Part shown: piece after piece, positions 8,702 through 17,293 of the stretch
Layout: each line of letters starts with the position of its first letter
Position numbering within the stretch: position 1 is the stretch's first letter
NCBI GenBank assembly: GCA_016208495.1
Contig: JACQXX010000045.1
Coordinates: forward strand, 1 to 64,000
Origin: Acidobacteriota bacterium
GTDB lineage: Bacteria; Acidobacteriota; Blastocatellia; Chloracidobacteriales; Chloracidobacteriaceae
Direction: 5' to 3'
DNA: 64,000 bases
Program-made: the position numbers and the translations under genes
The notes under the pieces: model-generated
Database searches by the model: none
Told to the model about the DNA's origin: nothing
The model's input: only the letters and a program-made list of their open reading frames with translations

Positions 8702-10687
8702 ATGTCGTTTCGAAAGAGTCTTTTGGTCGCCGGTGTTGTGACACTCCTTGGTTTTCATTCGGTTGGATTCACTTTTGCCCAAACGAAATCCGCAACCTTA
8801 TCCGGCCAGCCTGGTGCCCAGGCTGCTCCGAGTTCTGACACCAAACAGTCTCAAAAACAGAGATTGAACCAATCAGCCGTATCAAACCCATCTGAACCTC
8901 AAAAAAAGGGAATTGGCGATCCTCGATTTCTCCCATTAAAAGAAGTGAAGTCCGGAATGAAGGGGATCGCCCGAACCATTTTCCAGGGCTCGCAAATGGA
9001 AGAGTTTGGTGTCGAAGTGCTGGGTGTGCTCTATGGGCTGCCGACACCGACTCAATCTTCGATCATTATTCGGCTGTCGGGCGCCAATGCCGAACGAACC
9101 GGCGTGTTTGCTGGAATGAGCGGCAGCCCGGTCTTTATCAATGGGAAGCTGGTTGGCGCGATTGCGTTCAGCTTCCCGTTTTCAAAAGAACCGCTCGGTG
9201 GTGTGACCCCCATCGAGGAAATGTTATCCATTTTTGAAACCGGGGAATCGGAAGTTCACTCAGCTCGCGGGTTGTTTAGTTTTCAGGACTTAGCCACCGT
9301 GAAGCCAGCTTCCGTTCCAGTTGAATTGAGTCAGCGACAAACCCCAGTGTTGATAGGTGCCGAAGCTGCCTATACTCCAGGTCTGGCCTCGCTGGTGGGG
9401 CAAACCATAATGCCAATTGCGACTCCGATTTCGGTTTCAGGTGTTCCAAATGACATCCTGGCCCAATACGCACCCCAGTTTGAAGCCCTTGGCTTTCGGC
9501 TGGTTTCAGGCTTGAGCGGAGCGGCCCCGATGGGAACTGGTTTGAAACCCTTTGACGACACCACCTTGCTGCCTGGCTCCACGATCAGCGTTTTGCTGGC
9601 GGGAGGAGATTTCAGCTTTGCCGCTGGTGGGACCGTGACCTGGCGAGATGGCGATCAGGTGTATGCCTTCGGCCACCCCTTTTTAAATTTTGGGACAACT
9701 CAATTTCCAATGTCTGAAGGGTCGGTGGTAACTGTCGTTCCAAATATCAACAATTCCTTCAAACTCACTGTTCCAGGTCCTCCAGTTGGAATGATCAACC
9801 AGGACCGAACCACCGCGATTCGAGGCAAGTTGGGGCAGGCGGCGCCGATGATTCCAATTACCTTACATGTCACCACCAGTCGTGGCGCTGAACGGACCTA
9901 CCGGTTCGAAGTCATTAACGATTCGTTTCTTACCCCACTGCTGGTCAGTCTTGGCGTTTCCAGTGGATTAACCGCAACTGAACGGGCGCTCGGTGATCTG
10001 ACCCTCCATTCGAAAGGTCAGATTCAACTCGAAGGCCATGCGCCAATTGATCTGAGCAATAGTTTTACTTCACGCCTCAATCCAGCCGGATTGATTGGCC
10101 TTTCCGTTTCCCAACCCCTTGGTGTGCTGCTCGGAACTGGGTTCGAAGATGTCAACGTGAAAGGTGTGACCCTCAACGTGACAGCCAGTGATGCCCGAAC
10201 CAATGGCTCGCTCGAACGAATCTGGGTCAGCAAAACGAAGGTCAGACGCGGGGAAGCCATTGAAATTCAGGCATTTGCCCGTAATGCAAACGGCCAGACC
10301 TTTGTCGAACGAATTCCGATTGATATCCCCGCCGATGCCAGATTGGGAATGGCTACGGTTTCAGTTGGGGATGGTGCAACCATCGGCCAAAGCGAACGCC
10401 GGGCCCTGCCAGAACCAAAAGATACAGCCCAGTTGGTTCGGTTCATCAATCAGCTTCGAAAAAATAACCGCCTGTATGTCCGACTGCTCCGAGCAGAAGC
10501 CGGGGCCGTGGTCAATAACGAGGAAATGCCCTCGCTCCCGCCTTCCATGCTGGCGACCCTCAGCAGTGACCGTATCTCAAGCGAATATCAACCCTTAAAG
10601 AGTTCAGTTCTGGTCGAAAAAGAACTTCCCTCAGCCCACTTTTTAATTACTGGTCAGCAATCAATTTCGATAGAAGTTGTGAAGTAG
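8702..10687 (+). CDS. SpoIVB-type S55 peptidase domain protein, secreted
   Basis: A 661-residue exported protein. The signal peptide spans residues 1-26 (ending FTFAQT). An S55 domain follows at about 70-340, with the serine motif GMSGSP (Ser140) and FGHPFLNFG near residue 357, both hallmarks of the SpoIVB peptidase fold. The C-terminal half (about 400-661) is a beta-rich region without a clear name. In Bacillus, SpoIVB signals between sporulation compartments; in non-sporulating Acidobacteriota the role of these proteins is unknown. An upstream in-frame ATG at 8597 would force translation through the palindrome 8608-8679, so 8702 is preferred. The stop codon (TAG, 10685-10687) lies inside a short tandem repeat. 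Confidence 0.88.
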   Translation: MSFRKSLLVAGVVTLLGFHSVGFTFAQTKSATLSGQPGAQAAPSSDTKQSQKQRLNQSAVSNPSEPQKKGIGDPRFLPLKEVKSGMKGIARTIFQGSQMEEFGVEVLGVLYGLPTPTQSSIIIRLSGANAERTGVFAGMSGSPVFINGKLVGAIAFSFPFSKEPLGGVTPIEEMLSIFETGESEVHSARGLFSFQDLATVKPASVPVELSQRQTPVLIGAEAAYTPGLASLVGQTIMPIATPISVSGVPNDILAQYAPQFEALGFRLVSGLSGAAPMGTGLKPFDDTTLLPGSTISVLLAGGDFSFAAGGTVTWRDGDQVYAFGHPFLNFGTTQFPMSEGSVVTVVPNINNSFKLTVPGPPVGMINQDRTTAIRGKLGQAAPMIPITLHVTTSRGAERTYRFEVINDSFLTPLLVSLGVSSGLTATERALGDLTLHSKGQIQLEGHAPIDLSNSFTSRLNPAGLIGLSVSQPLGVLLGTGFEDVNVKGVTLNVTASDARTNGSLERIWVSKTKVRRGEAIEIQAFARNANGQTFVERIPIDIPADARLGMATVSVGDGATIGQSERRALPEPKDTAQLVRFINQLRKNNRLYVRLLRAEAGAVVNNEEMPSLPPSMLATLSSDRISSEYQPLKSSVLVEKELPSAHFLITGQQSISIEVVK

Positions 10688-10715
10688 CAAGCAGAGCGAA
10701 ATAGTGAAATAGTGA
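10685..10715. repeat. Octamer tandem repeat at gene end
   Basis: Units related to GCGAAATA and GTGAAATA repeat with 8-bp period directly over and after the stop codon of the S55 gene. The same octamer family is found at 47575-47691. Confidence 0.7.
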
Positions 10716-10737
10716 AAGACAGAGAATTTAGGAGTCG

Positions 10738-11066
10738 TTAAAAAACAAGTTCCTGGGGGTGTAGGCGACCTTTCAGGTTCAGGTTTTTGGTTGTGCACCG
10801 CGAAGCGTTGCTGTTCGGATAGCCGGTCAGTTGGCCGCTTTGGGCCTACCACCGGATCCAAAGGCCACCCCTTGTTGCTCCCCCGCTTCGCCCGCGCCCC
10901 GCAGGGGCACGGGCGAAGCGGGGGAGCACTGGAGAGAACGAACCTGTTCCCGGTGGTAGCTCGCAAAGCCTCGCAACCACCAGCTATCCGAACTGCAGCC
11001 TTTCAGGATGCTCAATCCAAATACCCGTTCCCCAAACGAAAACGGGAAGTTGATTTTTTACAGTCC
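10738..11066. repeat. Palindromic element family A, copy 1
   Basis: The outer arms 10814-10855 and 10949-10993 pair imperfectly (core TTCGGATAGCCGGT against CAGCTATCCGAA). A central GC-rich hairpin with a perfect 17-bp stem sits at 10878-10894 and 10910-10926. The right side continues with GCCTTTCAGGATGCTCAATC (from 10998) and a segment to 11066. Other copies are at 13791-14175 (inverted) and 56690-56940. No coding sequence is evident. It may be a non-autonomous mobile element or a structured RNA. Confidence 0.8.
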
Positions 11067-11457
11067 CTAAGTACAAGTCCCCATAAAAGGGGGATGCAAT
11101 TCAACCACTCACTGGGAGAAATATTGGTTTTCGCCCGGATGGGCGCTGGACAATAGCCGGTGGCAAGTGTCGCTTTGGACACGCGGCCACCGGACAGAGC
11201 CGCCATCACGGGTTCGCGCCCGGATGGGCGCTGGAACAAGAGTCGTGAGCCAGCAGCCGAAAATTCGACGAAAACCGGGACCCGAACCAGCTTCCAGCGC
11301 CCATCCGGGCGCAAACCACTGCGGACCGAAGCTCCGGTGGTGTGCCCAAAGCGGCAAACCACCGGCTATTGTCCAGCGCCCATCCGGGCGAAAGCCAATA
11401 TTTCTCCCAGTGAGTGGTTGAATTGCATCCCCCTTTTATGGGGACTTGTACTAAGGG
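11065..11457. repeat. 393-bp nested inverted repeat (family B)
   Basis: Arms 11065-11163 and 11359-11457 are almost identical in inverted orientation over 99 bases. Inside them a second perfect 21-bp inverted pair lies at 11216-11236 and 11291-11311. The unit CGCCCGGATGGGCG, itself a small hairpin, occurs four times in the element, twice in each orientation. It ends 14 bases beyond the stop of the downstream minus-strand gene, so read-through transcripts would fold into a very long hairpin. Confidence 0.88.
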
Positions 11458-11471
11458 TTTCAGGCCCTGAC

Positions 11472-13454
11472 TCATTTGATTGTAAATAGCGGGCTGATCG
11501 CGTCGCCGAGATTTCCGGCGGTGTCACGGGCAGTAACTTTGATGCGACCGGTCTTCGTTTTCCCAAGTGAGGCGGGAACGGTCCAGGTGAAAGAGGTTGT
11601 ATCACCTGCGAGTCCCTCAATGACCGTCAGAGCGAAATTCTCTCCCTCCCCGGCATAGGCAATGGACTGTGAAGCGACAGCGGTGTTGTCGGACGAGGTC
11701 CAGGTAATTTGGAGGGTTGGGTCTTTCTTTCGCTTGACCTTGGATTTCGAAAGCGCCAGGTTCGACACAACCGGATTTTGAGAATCGGGCGCCTGAATCG
11801 TAACTGAAAACGACGTTTGGGCAGTGAGTCCGGCTGCGTTTGTGGCGGTCACGACGACACGTCCACCCTGAGTTTCAGTCGCTGAAGGAGCAATCCGCAA
11901 TACCCCGGCTCCGTTTCCATTGTCAGTGAAGGTTACATAGGCCGGTCCCGAGGCCGAAAGCCTCAATCCACTTGTGCTCCCAGCGTCCGAGGCCATAACG
12001 GGGACCAGGTGCTCCTCGCCCGGCGCTACAGTTTGATCGGCAATCGGGGTCACCGATGGTGGGTTGGACGAACCCGGATTGACGGTCAAGACGACGGCTC
12101 TGCTTCGCTTGCGCGACCCTGCTTCCCCAACGACCTGGACGAGATAATTCCCTGGCGGGGTAAGACTGGTTGTGGTAACGATAACATCTACCATTCCACC
12201 CGGAACGACCGGTCCGGGCGATACCGAAGCTTTCATGGTATCGGTGGCTGGGGAAACTGTTGCCGTCACCAACACCGGTTGTGAAAACCCGTCTTTGCCC
12301 GTGACGGTCGCCGTAAATCCAATTGACCCGCCAGCCATGACGGTTTGCGTTTCGGGTGACGCTGAGAGATCGAAATCAGGCACGGGATTGCCGGATTTGA
12401 TGAATTCAGCCGTCGATTGCAGTGTCCAGGTAGCTCCGGAATCCTGGGAAACCTCGAAAGTGCGCTTGAATCCGAACGGTGTCACCCCGTCGGACGTCAT
12501 CCGAACCAGGACCGTATTTCCGGTTTGGGAATCAAGCATGTCGCCGGTCAGAACCGCTTTCCCATCTTTTACTTCGCCGACGAGTTCAAGATGGCGACCA
12601 TTCGAATCAAGTCGAATCTGGCGCCACAGCTTGTTCTCATTGTTGTAAAGACTCACGCTCGTATCGACATATCCGTCAGGCCCCTCAAACTCCTCCAATA
12701 CAGCAATTCCGCCGCCCAACCCGAAATTGGAAATTTTTGCCGTGCTGGTTCCTGCACGATCAGACATGACGACGTTCCATGCCCCGACCGAGAAATCAAA
12801 TTGACGAAATCCGGATGGCAACACAGACGGGACAAATGTGCCGGACCTGGCTTTCAACTCGGCCCCCAACACCCCCAAACCACCTGCAGGCGGGGGCAAT
12901 GTGCCGGGCATCCTCGTGAAACGAGATGACAAACTCAACTGCCACGTCTTTCCCTTGTCGGTCGATACTTCGTACAAAAAATCGAGATTCTGAGCTGTGA
13001 TCCTGGAAAAGGTAATTCGTCCGAGCAGTCTTTCCCCGGTGGCAGTGCCGAAGTGGGGGCCCTGGATGATCATGTTTCCGTCCTGAACCCCGCCCGCCAT
13101 CTCAATCAACAATTGGTCGGTGTCATACCACGTTTGGTACCATTTTCCGGTTTTGGGACTGTAGAGACTGATGCTGGTGCCAATGGGTTGCGCCCCCGCT
13201 CTAAAATCTTCAAGGATTGCAATTCCGCCTCCAAGTCCAAAAGAGGTGATGACGTCCTGTACCGGAAAATTGATTCCAGGTATCGCGACGTTCCATCTGC
13301 CGAGCCAGAAATCGAACTGCCTTGCCTCCGAGGGCAATCCAGTCGGCGTGAATTGACGGGGGCCGTTTGTAGCTAAACGGGCTGAGGGCAACCCGATAAA
13401 CAGCGGCAACAAAATGATTAAACCGATAAGAATGTGACGAATATATTTTTTCAT
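11472..13454 (-). CDS. Secreted protein with two FDFWLGRW-type domains and Ig-like modules
   Basis: A 660-residue exported protein from ATG 13454 (a GTG at 13466 is an in-frame alternative; AAGGTG lies nine bases before the ATG). A signal peptide covers residues 1-26. Two related lipocalin-like domains follow: RQFDFWLGRWNV (about 45-195) and RQFDFSVGAWNV (about 215-360), each with a GLGGGIA..E.F motif, as in the DUF1579-like group. Then come an Ig/BACON-like module starting PVPDFDLSASP, a second with VTPIADQTVAPGE, and a C-terminal fibronectin-like module. Function is unknown; the layout suggests a surface or periplasmic binding protein. The gene is bracketed by inverted copies of repeat family A, so transfer as a unit is possible. 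Confidence 0.75.
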   Translation of the reverse strand: MKKYIRHILIGLIILLPLFIGLPSARLATNGPRQFTPTGLPSEARQFDFWLGRWNVAIPGINFPVQDVITSFGLGGGIAILEDFRAGAQPIGTSISLYSPKTGKWYQTWYDTDQLLIEMAGGVQDGNMIIQGPHFGTATGERLLGRITFSRITAQNLDFLYEVSTDKGKTWQLSLSSRFTRMPGTLPPPAGGLGVLGAELKARSGTFVPSVLPSGFRQFDFSVGAWNVVMSDRAGTSTAKISNFGLGGGIAVLEEFEGPDGYVDTSVSLYNNENKLWRQIRLDSNGRHLELVGEVKDGKAVLTGDMLDSQTGNTVLVRMTSDGVTPFGFKRTFEVSQDSGATWTLQSTAEFIKSGNPVPDFDLSASPETQTVMAGGSIGFTATVTGKDGFSQPVLVTATVSPATDTMKASVSPGPVVPGGMVDVIVTTTSLTPPGNYLVQVVGEAGSRKRSRAVVLTVNPGSSNPPSVTPIADQTVAPGEEHLVPVMASDAGSTSGLRLSASGPAYVTFTDNGNGAGVLRIAPSATETQGGRVVVTATNAAGLTAQTSFSVTIQAPDSQNPVVSNLALSKSKVKRKKDPTLQITWTSSDNTAVASQSIAYAGEGENFALTVIEGLAGDTTSFTWTVPASLGKTKTGRIKVTARDTAGNLGDAISPLFTIK

Positions 13455-13466
13455 AGGCTGAAACAC

Positions 13467-13790
13467 CTTCTTTTTTGGCCCGGCATTGCGTCGGCAAATG
13501 ATTCAATACCAGCGGCGTGAGCCTCCAGGGTCAAACATTGCCGTTGGTGAATCTGCCTGATTAATGACAGTATTTTCAAAAAGATCCAAAACACCGGCCA
13601 ACATTTCGTCGAACGCGGAAAAGGAAGGTATGAACGCGGAAAAAGCCTTTGGCAACACTGTACATCGGTAACCCTGTACGCTCCCAATCTGTCCTTGTGT
13701 GAAACCACAAGTCGAACTGGATTGACTGAGGAGGCTGGGCATACATTCTCCAAATTTGTGTTGAGTTGGTTGAACCGCCCGGACCTTAGA
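13467..13790. other. Intergenic region upstream of the Ig-like protein gene
   Basis: I see nothing coding or structured that I can name in these 324 bases. They must contain the promoter of the minus-strand gene ending at 11472. Confidence 0.4.
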
Positions 13791-14175
13791 GACTGTAAAA
13801 AATCAACTTCCCGTTTTCGTTTGGGAATCAGGCATTTGGATTGAGCATCCTGAAAGGCAAAAAGACAAGGGATGAGGGATGAAGGATGAGGGATGAAAAA
13901 TTTCCCGGCATTTGATCTTCCACGGGTTCAAATGAATGTGCTTTTTGTCCTTTTCGTCCTTTTTGTCCTTTCGCCCAGCTCACAAGGTTTTTTCCCGCTG
14001 CTGCTCCTGCCCCTGCGGGGCGGGGGCAGCAGTGGGAAAAGAGAGAGGGCTGTTGTTCCCGGTGGTAGGCCCAAAGCGGCCAACCGACCGGCTATCCGAA
14101 CGGCAACGCTTCGCGGTGCACAACCAAAAACCTGAACGTAAAAGGGTGACCACGCTCCCAGGAACTTATTTTTTA
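13791..14175. repeat. Palindromic element family A, copy 2 (inverted)
   Basis: Segment 13791-13858 is the reverse complement of 11000-11066, segment 14057-14137 that of 10776-10855, and 14155-14175 that of 10738-10756. The central hairpin is different in sequence from copy 1 but again GC-rich (about 13993-14038). Between the segments lie a heptamer array GGGATGA (13869-13896) and a T-rich array with GTCCTTTTT-like units (13940-13971). Confidence 0.8.
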
Positions 14176-14251
14176 ATGATCCCTTAGTGATGCGAGTTAA
14201 GGGTTGAAAAAAGACTGGTTTTGAATCCGCGAAGCGGATGACAGTCTTCAA

Positions 14252-14382
14252 GCCTCGGGTGCAATGAGCGTCAGCGAATGGAATCCGTGGCCTCCATCAC
14301 CGGTCAGCGTGGCCTGGGCAACGGCGGAATTCATCGCCACCGATTCTGTTTTCCACGGATTCCGCTCCGCTCCACCCGAGGC
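14252..14382. repeat. 131-bp imperfect hairpin
   Basis: GCCTCGGGTG (14252-14261) pairs with CACCCGAGGC (14373-14382), and GGAATCCGTGG (14280-14290) pairs with CCACGGATTCC (14353-14363). It lies downstream of the transglycosylase gene and may serve as its terminator or be another repeat family. Confidence 0.65.
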
Positions 14383-14472
14383 TTTCATTATTCCGTCCAG
14401 TTCCTGGGCTGAACCCCCAAAACCGCTTCAACTCTTAACTGGCACCACTAACCACTAACCAAATTCTTCATT

Positions 14473-16713
14473 CTACTCGGGTTGTGGGTTCAGGCTTTTC
14501 TCGCCATAGAGCCGGCGGTAATGGGAGGCATTGCGCAACACGCCATGAACATACAGCCGGGTTTCAGTAATTGGGATTGATTCAACCCAGGTAATCAGGT
14601 CATCGCTGGGAAGGGTTTGAAGCCACTTGGAGACACGTCCCGGGCCGCCATTGTAAGCGGCGAAAGCATATTCATACCGGCCAAATTTTCGCACCATATC
14701 TGACAAATAAATCGTGCCAAGTTGAATATTCAGTCTGGGATTGTACAGTTGTTCTTCAGAAATGGCCCCGACGCTGGATTTTTTGGCCACCATGCGACCC
14801 GTGGACGGAAGCAATTGCATCAATCCAAGGGCATTGGCTCGGGATTTGGCGCGTGGATTAAAAACTGATTCCTGGCGAATCAATCCCGCCACAATAAATG
14901 GATCAAGTCCATTGGCACGGGCTTCACGTTGAATGGTTTCCCATTCGACCATTGGGAAAACCAGATCCCATTCTTCGCGTGAGAGTTGATGTTCTTGATA
15001 GTACAGGTAATCGGGGTGTGCCCGCGAAATTGAGCGCATTGCCGCCAGCGTATCACCTTTGTCACGATTCACCCGGGCGATTTCAAGGTTGATTTTCCGT
15101 GACCGTGGAGCCGTGCTGCGGGCAGCTTCAAGTTCGGTCATGGCCAGATCCATCAGGCCGATAATTCGCAAATCCGATGCTCGATTCAAAAAAGCATCAG
15201 CCTCTTTTCCAGCGGTTTCAGGTGGAACCTGGGCCGGTTGAACATTATTGAGGGCTCGCCCAAGTGCCGAAGAGGGTGAGAGTTTGGCTGGTTTCAGGTT
15301 CGATTGGGCTTTGATTCGTTTCACGCCATCGGAAGCCAGCGAGCCATATAAACTGGTGATATAGCGTTTGGAAACAGCCTCATACAAGGCGAGTGCCCGC
15401 TCCAGGTCGTTGATTCGTTCGGCATCACGCGCCGCCCAAAAGGCACTTTTTCCTTTAAAATCCGAATCAGGGTAATTGCCCACATGTTCGATCAGAAAAT
15501 TGACGGCTGCCGCATAATTTTTGGCTTCGTGGGCTTTCCAGGCTCTTTTGAAAGAATAGTCGTCGCCCGTTTTTTCATTCGGATACTCACGCATGAGCCG
15601 GGCATAATACGTCACACCTTGTCCACGTTTTTCCTGAAAGGCAGCCAGATCCGCCAGTGCTTCGCCAGCCAGTGGATGTTTGGGGTAGAGGCTTAAAAAC
15701 CGTTCAGTCGTACCCACATGAGAAGGCAGGTTCGCCCGGCGTTCAGCTTTCGCCAGATAAAATAAAGCTTCTGGATACAATTCTTTATTTTTGGAGCTGA
15801 TCTGGTTGAGATAAGGAATTGCGGTTGGATATTTTTGAGCCGTTACCAGTGAAATGCCATATCGGAGCCGGTTTTGATCAGCCTGGAGGGCTGAAGGATT
15901 CAGTTTTTCAAGCTGGGCATAAGCTTCGGCGGCACTGACAAACTGCTTATTCTCAAAGAGGCGGTCCGCTCGAATCTGCCATTGCCGGGCATTCATCATT
16001 TCAGGTGCATCAAGGGCAATGCCGAGCAGCGGAAGCTTGCTGACTGCCACGGAACATTCGGTTGAATGTGGCGCCTCAAAATAGAGTCGCTGGTACATTC
16101 CAGTTGCTTCCGTTGATTTTCCTTGTGTTTCCAGTGTTTGGGCCACCAGCAGGAGGGCTGCTCCATCACCCTGATCCAGCAATGGTTTTAATTCCTGTTC
16201 AAGACCTTGAAGATCAAGCTTCTGTGCCGCGGATTTACCAGCCCACAGTTGGGCGTCTCGGACCAGCGGGGTGTTGGGATATGAACTTGCGGCTCGTGAA
16301 AAAGCCTGTTGAGCCCTGGCAAATTTGCCAAGTTCAAAAAGCGCCCGGCCCTGGTAAAACAAAGCATAGGCGCCTAAGCGACTGTTTGCCTGAATATATT
16401 TTTCATCCAGCAAGTCAGCCGCTTCGTCATATTCTTGCTTGATAAAATGATCATAGCCACGTCGAAATCGGGCTAATGAGGCCGCTTCAGATTGGGGGTA
16501 ATTTCGCTCAAAGTAGGCAAGTGCCGAATCCGAAGGCTGGTTGCCAGCTTTGGCCACTTCACGTCGCAAATCAGTGAGTGCCCTGGTCCGTTCTTCGGGC
16601 GTGGCTGGGCGAGCCGCCGCGCAGGTCGCCACCAGAACACAACTGGCCACAATCGGGACCAATCCCAGTGAAGATTGTCGAAGAAGTCTGAAAAATCGAG
16701 AGAAGAGATTCAT
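14473..16713 (-). CDS. Slt70-like soluble lytic murein transglycosylase
   Basis: A 746-residue periplasmic protein from ATG 16713. A signal peptide (about 1-34, ending CAAARP) is followed by a long superhelix of TPR-like helices (about 45-580) and a C-terminal goose-lysozyme-like SLT domain (about 600-735). The catalytic Glu615 lies in IRQESVFNPRAKS; ALGLMQLLPSTG and AYNGGPGRVSKW are further family motifs. The enzyme cleaves the MurNAc-GlcNAc bond with formation of 1,6-anhydroMurNAc. The size and layout match E. coli Slt70. An in-frame ATG at 16785 would put 24 extra residues before the signal peptide, so it is less likely. Confidence 0.93.
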   Translation of the reverse strand: MNLFSRFFRLLRQSSLGLVPIVASCVLVATCAAARPATPEERTRALTDLRREVAKAGNQPSDSALAYFERNYPQSEAASLARFRRGYDHFIKQEYDEAADLLDEKYIQANSRLGAYALFYQGRALFELGKFARAQQAFSRAASSYPNTPLVRDAQLWAGKSAAQKLDLQGLEQELKPLLDQGDGAALLLVAQTLETQGKSTEATGMYQRLYFEAPHSTECSVAVSKLPLLGIALDAPEMMNARQWQIRADRLFENKQFVSAAEAYAQLEKLNPSALQADQNRLRYGISLVTAQKYPTAIPYLNQISSKNKELYPEALFYLAKAERRANLPSHVGTTERFLSLYPKHPLAGEALADLAAFQEKRGQGVTYYARLMREYPNEKTGDDYSFKRAWKAHEAKNYAAAVNFLIEHVGNYPDSDFKGKSAFWAARDAERINDLERALALYEAVSKRYITSLYGSLASDGVKRIKAQSNLKPAKLSPSSALGRALNNVQPAQVPPETAGKEADAFLNRASDLRIIGLMDLAMTELEAARSTAPRSRKINLEIARVNRDKGDTLAAMRSISRAHPDYLYYQEHQLSREEWDLVFPMVEWETIQREARANGLDPFIVAGLIRQESVFNPRAKSRANALGLMQLLPSTGRMVAKKSSVGAISEEQLYNPRLNIQLGTIYLSDMVRKFGRYEYAFAAYNGGPGRVSKWLQTLPSDDLITWVESIPITETRLYVHGVLRNASHYRRLYGEKSLNPQPE

Positions 16714-16796
16714 AGTGTCTCGCCGCAATGGGGAAATGTTGCCGTGTTCACCTGACAAAGTGAGAAAAGTACTTTTAGAAACCAATCTTGGGATTA

Positions 16797-16899
16797 GTCA
16801 TACCATATAGGGCTGAGGGTATCGGGCTAAGGGCTGAGGGAAATACAATTTTATCAACAGGTTAGCCTTTTGCTCATACGTTGGGGTCATTCCAAAATG
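16797..16899. repeat. Small inverted-end element with heptamer array, copy 1
   Basis: It starts with ATACCATATAGG and ends with CATTCCAAAATGG. Inside are four heptamers (GGGCTGA, GGGTATC and relatives) at 16810-16837, followed by GGGAAATACAATT. A second copy with the same order is at 30817-30922. The two copies share length, ends and heptamer block, which suggests a miniature mobile element. Confidence 0.65.
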
Positions 16900-17183
16900 G
16901 AATTAAGAATGAAAAAACAGGCCGCACCACGGATGGTTGGTGCTGGCTTCAGTTCAACAGATGGTTTGAGAGTGATTGGGGATGCACCTCAAATCTGCTC
17001 ACTGAGTGGGCGACAGTCTGAGCTGTCACTTTTTGATTTGGATTTTAGAGTTGAAAATGGGCGATAGATGGCACTGTACCCGCCTGGAAAATCAAAGCGG
17101 AATGTGGCTTCCCACAGCCAGATGGCGAGTTGCCGTCTGAAAAATTGAATCAAACACTCAAGAAGGATAAGTCCAGGAATACG

Positions 17184-17258
17184 TTTGGGGTTTAGGATTT
17201 GGTGAACTCACCAGGTTTGTCTGGATGAGCCGTATCTCCGAAATCCTAAACCCCAAAC
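17184..17258. terminator. Perfect 17-bp inverted repeat, possible terminator
   Basis: GTTTGGGGTTTAGGATT (17184-17200) pairs perfectly with its reverse complement at 17242-17258, and a T-rich tract follows on the plus strand. It lies just beyond the 3' end of the Pro-rich GAF gene (minus). The loop of 41 bases is long for an intrinsic terminator. The remaining bases from 16900 to 17293 show no supported gene. Confidence 0.5.
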
Positions 17259-17293
17259 CATTTTTATCAGCAGGTAAGGTTGAACGCTTGTGA

